Below are positions 18,101-24,848 of a stretch of 64,000 nt of DNA, piece by piece; the stretch's first letter is position 1; each line of letters opens with the position of its first letter. The notes below the pieces were generated by a model that saw nothing but the letters and a program-made list of their open reading frames with translations, was not told the origin of the DNA and searched no databases. Made by a program: the position numbers and the translations under genes. Origin of the DNA: Flavobacteriales bacterium UBA6770 (GTDB lineage Bacteria; Bacteroidota; Bacteroidia; Flavobacteriales_G; Salibacteraceae); assembly GCA_905181875.1 (NCBI GenBank), contig CAJIZH010000002.1, forward strand, positions 186,001 through 250,000. Reading direction: 5' to 3'.

Positions 18101-18396
18101 TAATAATTCTTAACGTAAATTTAGAACGAACAACGAGGCAGAGATCTCCTCTAAAACCAAATTCTATTAATTAAAATCTCATTATCAGTTAGTTTAATTC
18201 TTGTGCCGCAGCATTAAAAGACTCATTACCTACTTTCAATTACTTTAAGTTTTTGCCTAAACGCCCGAGTCAATTCTTACCGAGTAAATACTAATAGATC
18301 CAACTTACAAATTGAATTTATTAGTATTTAATCTACGATTAAACCAACGGTCTGACGAAATTAGCACAGAGAATAAATCTGATCTCATAGTGTATT
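18101..18396. other. Intergenic region between convergent genes with a 12-bp inverted repeat
   Basis: TAAATACTAATA (18285-18296) and TATTAGTATTTA (18319-18330) form a perfect 12-bp inverted repeat with a 22-nt spacer. There is no T-tract, so it is a poor intrinsic terminator. No gene is seen. Confidence 0.45.
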
Positions 18397-18807
18397 TCAC
18401 TCACCTAAATAAACTACACAATTTCTTTCAGTCTCGAACAATGTAATTTTCAAGTCTAAATCATCAGACAATTCTTTTCGCAATCTATTCCAAATAACAA
18501 CCGCTATATATTCTGCTGTTGGATTGAGCGTGGAAAACTCCTCTATTTGTTCGTTTAGATTTTTGTGATCCATATATTCACAAACTTGGGCATTAATCAT
18601 ATCCTTAAGAACTTTGAGATCAATTACATATCCTGTTTCTGGATCAATAGTTCCGGTTACTTCAACCCAAAAATCATAATTGTGGCCGTGATAATGAGGA
18701 TTACTGCATAAACCAAAAATTTCAGAGTTTTTTGCATCACTCCAATCTTTCCTATATAAACGATGTGCAGCGTTAAAATGTGCTTTTCTTTTGACAGTAA
18801 CTCGCAT
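18397..18807 (-). CDS. queD: 6-carboxytetrahydropterin synthase (QueD/PTPS family)
   Basis: Converts dihydroneopterin triphosphate to 6-carboxytetrahydropterin on the way to queuosine. Zinc-binding histidines are H15 (FNAAHRLYR) and the H40/H42 pair of PHYHGHNY. The candidate catalytic Cys is C34 (FGLCSN), and a late DLKITLFET motif binds pterin. It lies 2 bp downstream of idi as the last gene of the carotenoid operon, which is functionally unexpected. Another queuosine gene, queE, is in the window at 36.1 kb. A different pterin role cannot be excluded. Confidence 0.87.
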   Translation of the reverse strand: MRVTVKRKAHFNAAHRLYRKDWSDAKNSEIFGLCSNPHYHGHNYDFWVEVTGTIDPETGYVIDLKVLKDMINAQVCEYMDHKNLNEQIEEFSTLNPTAEYIAVVIWNRLRKELSDDLDLKITLFETERNCVVYLGE

Positions 18808-18809
18808 AA

Positions 18810-19352
18810 CTAAGATAAATATTCTTTTACTCTAGGGAATGCAATTTTAAACCATTCCGTATATTGTTCTGGATTTTCTTTTATCTCGCCTTCGATTTCA
18901 AGAATAGAAAGAAACTTCCACTCTTCTACTTCTTCAGGATTTGGCGCAGCAACTCCATTAAACTTTCCAATCAGAACATGATCGTACTCATGTTCTGTTA
19001 AACCATTATCAAATTCTGCCTTGTACGTAAATTCAAAAGCAGCACTCATTGGACAATCGAAACCCATTTCTTCTTTCATTCTTCTGTGAGCGGCATGTCT
19101 TGTCTCTTCATCTTTTCGCTGGTGACTGCAACAAGTGTTTGTCCACAAACCCGGAGAATGATATTTACTCAACGCACGTCGTTGAAGCATTATTTCGCCA
19201 CTAGGATTAACCACAAAAACAGAAAATGCCCTATGCAAAATACCCTTTTCATGCGCCTCCATTTTATCCATAAATCCAACGCTAAGGTCAAATTCATTTA
19301 CCAATATTACTTCATCTCTATCCGTATTCACTGTGACTAATTCTGAAATCAT
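18810..19352 (-). CDS. idi: Isopentenyl-diphosphate delta-isomerase, type I
   Basis: Interconverts IPP and DMAPP for carotenoid precursors. Nudix-fold enzyme of 180 aa. The metal/catalytic residues visible are H35, H40 (GILHRAFSVF), catalytic C75 in TNTCCSHQ, and the Nudix helix HRRMKEEMGFDC (89-100). It overlaps the crtB stop by 4 bp (ATGA type), indicating translational coupling in the carotenoid operon. Confidence 0.93.
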   Translation of the reverse strand: MISELVTVNTDRDEVILVNEFDLSVGFMDKMEAHEKGILHRAFSVFVVNPSGEIMLQRRALSKYHSPGLWTNTCCSHQRKDEETRHAAHRRMKEEMGFDCPMSAAFEFTYKAEFDNGLTEHEYDHVLIGKFNGVAAPNPEEVEEWKFLSILEIEGEIKENPEQYTEWFKIAFPRVKEYLS

Positions 19353-20191
19353 AATAAACCAATATTATGACGTACATATGAACTTACGAATAAACCATAT
19401 TTTCCAATATTGGGGATACGAATGCGTTCTTTTTTAATTTGACTACTCGGTATGTTCTGAATTTTCTTGAATAATCCAAAATAGTATACATAAGCTAAAT
19501 AAACACCAAAACGCGCACGCTTAGGCAATTGTAATATTCCCTCATAACCAGCATCAAAATCTGATTGAATATCAGCCTCTATTTCAGCTTTTTCTTCATT
19601 AGTCATATTAGCAATATTGACGTTTGGAAAGTAATTACGACCTAAATCTTCATAATCATCTTTTACATCACGCAAAAAATTGATTTTCTGAAATGCAGCT
19701 CCTAATTTCATTGCATTCGGTTTGAGTTTATGATATAATTTCTCATCTCCTATTACAAAAATCTTAAGACACATTAGCCCGACTACCTCTGCCGAACCCA
19801 AAATATATTTCTCATAATTGGCTTGAGTATATTTTACATCTTGAAGGTCCATTTCCATACTATCCAAAAAAGTATGGATTAGATCATGATCTATGTTAAA
19901 ATCATTAATAGCATGCTGAAAACTATTAAGGATTGGATTAAGGCTAATTCCTCTATTAATAGCTTTAAATGTGTCTTGACGAAACTCTTCTAGTAATTCT
20001 TTTTTGTCATAATCGTGAAATGTATCCACGATTTCGTCAGCAAAACGAACAAATCCATAAATACCATAAATAGGATCTTTAATGGTTGGATTTAAATATG
20101 AAATACCTAGAGAAAATGAAGTGGAATAAGCTTGAGTGGTTTGTTGAGATGTACGTTGAGAGACGTTATCAAAGAGCTGTTTAGCATCCAT
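19349..20191 (-). CDS. crtB: Phytoene synthase
   Basis: Condenses two geranylgeranyl diphosphates to phytoene, the first committed carotenoid step. The first Asp-rich motif is DEIVD (52-56) in FVRFADEIVDTFHD and the second is RDVKDDYEDLGRNYFP in the C-terminal half. The 280-aa length is typical. It starts 4 bp after the crtI stop and overlaps idi, so all are one transcript. Confidence 0.95.
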   Translation of the reverse strand: MDAKQLFDNVSQRTSQQTTQAYSTSFSLGISYLNPTIKDPIYGIYGFVRFADEIVDTFHDYDKKELLEEFRQDTFKAINRGISLNPILNSFQHAINDFNIDHDLIHTFLDSMEMDLQDVKYTQANYEKYILGSAEVVGLMCLKIFVIGDEKLYHKLKPNAMKLGAAFQKINFLRDVKDDYEDLGRNYFPNVNIANMTNEEKAEIEADIQSDFDAGYEGILQLPKRARFGVYLAYVYYFGLFKKIQNIPSSQIKKERIRIPNIGKYGLFVSSYVRHNIGLL

Positions 20192-20195
20192 GGGG

Positions 20196-21668
20196 CTAGA
20201 GTTTTTTGTTTAACATAAAATCAGCAACTACTTGACCAGAAATAATGGAAGGTGGAACTCCAGGACCAGGTGTAGTAAGCTGTCCTGTGTAAAACAAATT
20301 GGGAAGATATTTGTTTTGTAATTTAGGTTTTAAAAATGCAGTCTGTGTTAAAGTGTTCGCTAATCCATAGGCATTTCCCTTGTATGAATTATAGTCTGAT
20401 TTAAAGTCGTCAACACAATAAGAGCGTTTGTATATCACATTATCTTTTATTTTTTCGCCAGTAATTTCCTCCAATCTACTCAACAGAATATTGTAATAGC
20501 GCTCTCTCATTTCTTCATTATCGGATAAATCAGGTGCTATTGGCATTAACACAAATAAATTTTCACAACCAGTTGGAGCCACTGAATCATCTGTTATTGA
20601 AGGAACGCATACATAAAACAGAGGATCTGAGGGCCATTGTGGTTGGTCATATATTTCTTCTGAGTGTTTTGTAAAATCAGTATCGAAGAAAAGGTTGTGA
20701 TGTTTCAAGTTGGTTAGCTTTTTATTTACCCCTAAATAAAAAAGTAACGAGGAAGGAGCTAGTACTCGACTATCCCAATATTTCTCAGAATACATACGTT
20801 TACTTTCCGGTAAAAGATTTTTGTCTACATGGTGATAATCAGCTCCCGCAATTACGGCCTTACTATCTATTTGCTGTCCCCTAACCTGAACCCCTTTCAC
20901 TGATTTTTTATTGAGTACTAGATTTTCCACAGGCGAATTATAGTGAAATTCAACACCCTTTTCTTCAGCTAAACTCACCATTCCTTCTACTATCTTATGC
21001 ATTCCACCTTTTGGGTACCAAGTACCTAACTCAAGGTCAGCATAGTTCATTAGAGTATATAAAGAAGGCATATTCTCTGGTTTTGCACCCAAAAATAAAA
21101 CTGGAAATTTTAAAATCTGACGCAGCTTCTCGTTCTTAAATTGCTTATTAATTTGTTTAGCAATAGAAGAAAAAAGATTCAACTTTAAAGCTCCACCTAT
21201 AACTTCTGCATTTGCAAACTCCAATATCGAAGTTGATGGTTTGTACACTAATTTGTTTACACCAACCTCATATTTGTATGCAGCATCTTTAAGGAACAAA
21301 TCAAGTTCATGGGCACTTCCAGCTTCAATAGACTCAAATAATTCAAATAAATCTTTTTTATTTGCTGGTACATCTACAAAATCATCTTTGCCGAAATAGA
21401 CACGGTAAGACGGTGAGAGTCTTATTAAGTCATAATAATCCGAAACTGATTTTCCAAATCGATTAAAATACTTTTCAAAAACTTCGGGCATCCAATACCA
21501 ACTCGGCCCCATGTCAAAAGTAAACCCATCTGACTCAAACTTTCGGGCGCGACCACCTGCAGATTCATTTTTTTCATAAACGTGAACCTTTTCACCGGCA
21601 GCTGCAAGTGTTGTTGCTGCTGCTAATGAAGCAAATCCTGATCCTATGACAGAAACCAAATTAGACAT
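20196..21668 (-). CDS. crtI: Phytoene desaturase (CrtI type)
   Basis: FAD enzyme that converts phytoene to lycopene or neurosporene. The N-terminal dinucleotide-binding motif is GSGFASLAAATTLAAAG (9-25), followed by the FAD contact GGRARKFESDGFTFDMGPSW. The C-terminal FAD signature is YTGQLTTPGPGVPPSIISG. The 490-aa length matches CrtI. It overlaps the sigma-factor stop by 8 bp. No crtY cyclase or crtZ hydroxylase is in the window, so the end product must be decided elsewhere. Confidence 0.95.
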   Translation of the reverse strand: MSNLVSVIGSGFASLAAATTLAAAGEKVHVYEKNESAGGRARKFESDGFTFDMGPSWYWMPEVFEKYFNRFGKSVSDYYDLIRLSPSYRVYFGKDDFVDVPANKKDLFELFESIEAGSAHELDLFLKDAAYKYEVGVNKLVYKPSTSILEFANAEVIGGALKLNLFSSIAKQINKQFKNEKLRQILKFPVLFLGAKPENMPSLYTLMNYADLELGTWYPKGGMHKIVEGMVSLAEEKGVEFHYNSPVENLVLNKKSVKGVQVRGQQIDSKAVIAGADYHHVDKNLLPESKRMYSEKYWDSRVLAPSSLLFYLGVNKKLTNLKHHNLFFDTDFTKHSEEIYDQPQWPSDPLFYVCVPSITDDSVAPTGCENLFVLMPIAPDLSDNEEMRERYYNILLSRLEEITGEKIKDNVIYKRSYCVDDFKSDYNSYKGNAYGLANTLTQTAFLKPKLQNKYLPNLFYTGQLTTPGPGVPPSIISGQVVADFMLNKKL

Positions 21669-22173
21669 TTCTATTAAACTCTGGTAATTTGGACATTAAC
21701 TGTTTTCTTGCAAGAAAAATCCTGCTTTTTACTGTACCGATTGGAATTCCCATTTCATCACCAATTTCCTTGTACTTGAACCCCTCCAATTTTCGTTGGA
21801 ATGGAATTCTATAGTCATCTGATAGATTTTCAATAGCGTCTTCCATATTTAAAACATTAATTTTCTTATCTGGCGGAATTGAAACATTAGAGGAACCTGT
21901 GCTCACGTATGCTTGAGCCTGCATTTTATCCATAATTTGGTTAAACTTAGAACCTCTTCTGTATTGGTTTATGAAAGTATTCTTCATAATCGTGTATAAC
22001 CAACCTTTTATCGAAGATTTTGTCAATAACTTATCCCTATACGTAAGAGCTTTCAACATAGTTTCCTGCAATAAATCTTTTGCTTCTTCTTCATCTGCGG
22101 TAAGCTTCAAGGCAAAAAACTGAAGAGGGCTTTTGTAGCTTACCAGTAGTTCATTAAATTCAAGTGTAGACAT
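21661..22173 (-). CDS. ECF-type RNA polymerase sigma factor heading the carotenoid operon
   Basis: A 170-residue sigma-70 family protein with region 2 (KDLLQETMLKALTY, GWLYTIMKNTFINQYR) and region 4 (KLEGFKYKEIGDEMGIPIGTVKSRIFLARKQL). No anti-sigma factor gene follows; crtI starts inside its last codons. This layout is seen in other Bacteroidota, where the sigma factor is thought to act with the neighbouring B12/MerR regulator in light control of carotenoids. Its promoter region carries nested inverted repeats (22176-22268). Confidence 0.9.
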   Translation of the reverse strand: MSTLEFNELLVSYKSPLQFFALKLTADEEEAKDLLQETMLKALTYRDKLLTKSSIKGWLYTIMKNTFINQYRRGSKFNQIMDKMQAQAYVSTGSSNVSIPPDKKINVLNMEDAIENLSDDYRIPFQRKLEGFKYKEIGDEMGIPIGTVKSRIFLARKQLMSKLPEFNRNV

Positions 22174-22175
22174 GG

Positions 22176-22268
22176 TGTTTAATCTTTAATTGTTTTCGTT
22201 AAACAAATATACACTCTATTTCTAATAATACCCTTTTTTGTTTAGACTTTTTAAGTAAAGATTAAACA
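22176..22268. promoter_or_regulatory. Nested GTTTA/TAAAC inverted repeats around the carotenoid operon promoter
   Basis: Outer arms: TGTTTAATCTTTA (22176-22188) and TAAAGATTAAACA (22256-22268), a perfect 13-bp inverted repeat. Inner arms: TAAACAA (22200-22206) and TTGTTTA (22238-22244). The minus-strand -7 box TATATTTG (22204-22211) overlaps the inner arm, 31 nt before the sigma-factor start. Similar GTTTA boxes lie in the promoter of the MerR/B12 gene, so they are candidate operators for that regulator. Confidence 0.55.
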
Positions 22269-22373
22269 AGAACCGCTAAAACTCCTTTTAAAAAACAAAA
22301 CCCTAATGAAAATAATTCCATGAGGGCTTAATAATCTGACACTTACTGTTTATCAACTGAATTAAATAGACAG

Positions 22374-23270
22374 CTAGTTTAAATAATCGATAAAATCGGA
22401 TACTCCGTTAATAATTTTTACATTTTTAGAAGGCTGCCAGTTCATCTTATCACGATAGTAGCTTAGACCACTGTAAATAATTCGTGTATCCGGGAAGGCC
22501 TTATCATAATTTTTAAGCATATTCTCATACTCAAGTGGCGTACGACTTGCTGTAAAAATAGAAAGTATATGAGAAGGCTTACTTTCTTCTACAATTTGCT
22601 GTACATCTTTCGCAGGAACATTTTGACCCAAATAAATTACTTGATAACCACGACTTCTCAGTATATAATTTGCTAATATCAATCCTATCTCATGCGATTC
22701 ACCTTCAGATAGAAATAAAACATATTTGTAACTATCTTTTGTTGGAATTTGAATTGGAAGATCGTCAATTCCTGCAATTATTTTTTGACGGATTAGACAG
22801 CTAATAAAATGTTCTTGACCAATGTTTACTTCGTCAGTGATAAACATCATACCAATTTTTACCAAAAAAGGATAAATAAATTCAGTTATGGTAGGTAAAA
22901 AACCTATCTCGTTGACAGATTTTTCAAATAGATTATTAAATCTAGCTTCATCAAGTTCCAACATTGCTACTAATAGTGCCTGTATATAAAACTCTGTTTG
23001 TTCACTTAAAGATTTTCCATCTTGTATGAACTCAGCTATCATTTCTTTTAATTCACTATCATCAAATTCACTTATTTTTGAGATACGCATCCCTTTATCC
23101 AAAAGCATTGAAACATTCAATAGTTTTTTAAGATCATTATCCTGATAATATCTTATGTTGGTTTCAGTCCTCATTGGCTGCAGCAAGTTATAACGTTGCT
23201 CCCAAATGCGAATTGTACCAGCCTTAACTCCTGAAATCCGCTCTAAATCTTTTATGGCGTACTGGCTCAT
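22374..23270 (-). CDS. CarH-like MerR family regulator with cobalamin-binding domain
   Basis: The N-terminal MerR helix-turn-helix (YAIKDLERISGVKAGTIRIWEQRY, about residues 4-27) is followed by a B12-binding helical cap and Rossmann domain. The lower-ligand motif ESHEIG (191-196) supplies H193. The upper-face motif W-x9-EH of CarH is present as F143-x9-E153-H154, so the Trp that caps adenosylcobalamin is Phe. CarH-type proteins repress carotenoid genes in the dark and release DNA when light breaks adenosylcobalamin. The gene lies just upstream of the carotenoid operon. The ATG at 23270 is preferred to a TTG at 23297. Confidence 0.88.
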   Translation of the reverse strand: MSQYAIKDLERISGVKAGTIRIWEQRYNLLQPMRTETNIRYYQDNDLKKLLNVSMLLDKGMRISKISEFDDSELKEMIAEFIQDGKSLSEQTEFYIQALLVAMLELDEARFNNLFEKSVNEIGFLPTITEFIYPFLVKIGMMFITDEVNIGQEHFISCLIRQKIIAGIDDLPIQIPTKDSYKYVLFLSEGESHEIGLILANYILRSRGYQVIYLGQNVPAKDVQQIVEESKPSHILSIFTASRTPLEYENMLKNYDKAFPDTRIIYSGLSYYRDKMNWQPSKNVKIINGVSDFIDYLN

Positions 23271-23276
23271 AGTTAC

Positions 23277-23326
23277 GTTTAGCTTGTAAACAAGCAAAAA
23301 AGAAAAGAGTTTAATAAAGTTTAATA
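23277..23326. promoter_or_regulatory. GTTTA-type boxes upstream of the MerR/B12 gene
   Basis: A palindrome GTTTA-GCTTG-TAAAC (23277-23291) starts 7 bp upstream of the start codon. Two direct GTTTAATA copies follow (23309-23316 and 23319-23326), offset by exactly 10 bp. These share the core of the carotenoid operon repeats, suggesting autoregulation. Confidence 0.45.
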
Positions 23327-23351
23327 TAAATTATCACAAGAGCTCTTGTAC

Positions 23352-24041
23352 TTATAGCTTAGCAGAAAACTTCCAGCCTCTTTCAATTTTTAATTTTGAA
23401 CTTTGAAACATTCCTTTAGATCCCTTCAGCATTAAGTGAGTACCAACTAATCCAACACCTGTTCCAAATACAGCTCCCAATGCCCCCCAGATAACCCCAG
23501 TGCTATTCGGATCGATTTGTTGAAATGAGAAGACAGCTATTCCAGCTCCTACGGCCGCAACTCCAGTCCCAAATGCGAAACGAGTTAATCCGACAGTGCG
23601 CCAACCCATAGTTTTAACGAACTTCTTTTTAACCATAACTAAACTTGAAATCTTTACCCGTTTACCGGCTATTTTCACGTATTCTTTATCTATTTCTTCA
23701 ACTTCCCCTCTAAGATTTTTTTTATTGGTTTTTGTTTTAAAGGTTACTTTCTCTCCTATTTTGAACTCCCTTACCAACTTTTGCTTTGAATTGTTGGCTA
23801 GCAATAGTGGGCCTTCTTTTTTCGATTTTTCTTTTTTACTGACTTTATCTTTCTTATCTTTTTTCTTTTTTGGAATAGCTTGGAGCTGATTTACAGCTTC
23901 TTGATTATTCTTAAGTTCCTTGTCAGTTAACTCCTGTGTTGAATTTACTGGATCGGTTGGATAAGTAACATCTTCCTGTCCCAATAAGACTTGAACCAAT
24001 AGGAAGCAGCTAAGAAGTCCTAATATGTGCTTTATTCCCAT
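23352..24041 (-). CDS. Exported lysine-rich protein of unknown function
   Basis: I do not recognise the family. The 229-residue product has a signal peptide (MGIKHILGLLSCFLLVQVLLG). A strongly basic low-complexity stretch follows (~57-76, KKKKDKKDK). Then comes a short beta-rich module (FKIGEKVTFKTKTNKKNLRGE) reminiscent of a small SH3-like barrel. Two glycine-rich hydrophobic segments (GLTRFAFGTGVAAVGAGIAVF and GVIWGALGAVFGTGVGLVG) end it. It sits 2 bp after the YdcF gene and may share its transcript. An envelope role is inferred. Confidence 0.6.
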   Translation of the reverse strand: MGIKHILGLLSCFLLVQVLLGQEDVTYPTDPVNSTQELTDKELKNNQEAVNQLQAIPKKKKDKKDKVSKKEKSKKEGPLLLANNSKQKLVREFKIGEKVTFKTKTNKKNLRGEVEEIDKEYVKIAGKRVKISSLVMVKKKFVKTMGWRTVGLTRFAFGTGVAAVGAGIAVFSFQQIDPNSTGVIWGALGAVFGTGVGLVGTHLMLKGSKGMFQSSKLKIERGWKFSAKL

Positions 24042-24043
24042 AA

Positions 24044-24805
24044 TTAAATGTATCCAGCAATTTTATAACTAATCAAACCAAGCCATTCGTGAATTATTAT
24101 GTTCCACTTAAAAAGAGTTTCTGCATTTGGAATAAACAGGTGATCGAAATAGAATTTTCTTTCTCCAGTTAAACCATCGACCCGATATTCATCAAATTCG
24201 ATTTTCTGTTTATGGAAGCAAGCTGAAGATCTTTTCATGTGTATTGTTGAAGTAATCAGAAGCACCTTACCTTCTATATCTAGACTATCTATCACTTTTT
24301 TAGCTTCTACTGCGTTTTGATAGGTATTTTTAGAATTAGGTTCTACTATAACATGTCTCGATTTTATCCCGATAGACTTTAGATACTCATTAATATAATT
24401 AGCTTCTGCACCATTAAAATCGTACAAGTTTCCTGCTCCACCAGAAAGTAAAATGCGTTTTATTTTTCCAGATTGATACAATGGTAACACACAGTTTAAT
24501 CGATCCGCCGTCGTTCCAAAATTCACTTGATTTACTGCTGGCGCATATGATGAATAACCTCCCAATACTACCGCTAAATCGTATTTCTCTTCCGTTGAAA
24601 CAGTGTTCATTCCAGGCTCCCAAATACCCACAATTTCATCAAATACAAACGAATTTGAAAAAAGGTAAAGGGTTAGCAATGCAGTTATTAAGAACCGTTT
24701 TTTCTTCTTAGAATTCTTAACAATGATGCCCAGAAGAAATAAAATGCAAATCCAAACTATAGGGGTGCTAAAAACAAATAAAATTTTGGAAATTACATGA
24801 AACAT
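24044..24805 (-). CDS. YdcF/SanA family (DUF218) membrane protein
   Basis: A 253-residue protein with two N-terminal membrane helices (ILFVFSTPIVWICILFLLGIIV and FLITALLTLYLFSNSFVF) and a DUF218 domain outside. Family marks are YDLAVVLGGYSS, RILLSGGAG, VEPNSKNTYQNAVEAK and LLITSTIHMKRSSACF. Relatives such as ElyC and SanA affect the cell envelope and vancomycin tolerance in E. coli; their chemistry is not settled. Followed closely by the lysine-rich exported protein. Confidence 0.85.
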   Translation of the reverse strand: MFHVISKILFVFSTPIVWICILFLLGIIVKNSKKKKRFLITALLTLYLFSNSFVFDEIVGIWEPGMNTVSTEEKYDLAVVLGGYSSYAPAVNQVNFGTTADRLNCVLPLYQSGKIKRILLSGGAGNLYDFNGAEANYINEYLKSIGIKSRHVIVEPNSKNTYQNAVEAKKVIDSLDIEGKVLLITSTIHMKRSSACFHKQKIEFDEYRVDGLTGERKFYFDHLFIPNAETLFKWNIIIHEWLGLISYKIAGYI

Positions 24806-24848
24806 TTTACAAATGTATGTTAGAGCCTATATGAGCTTATTAATTATA

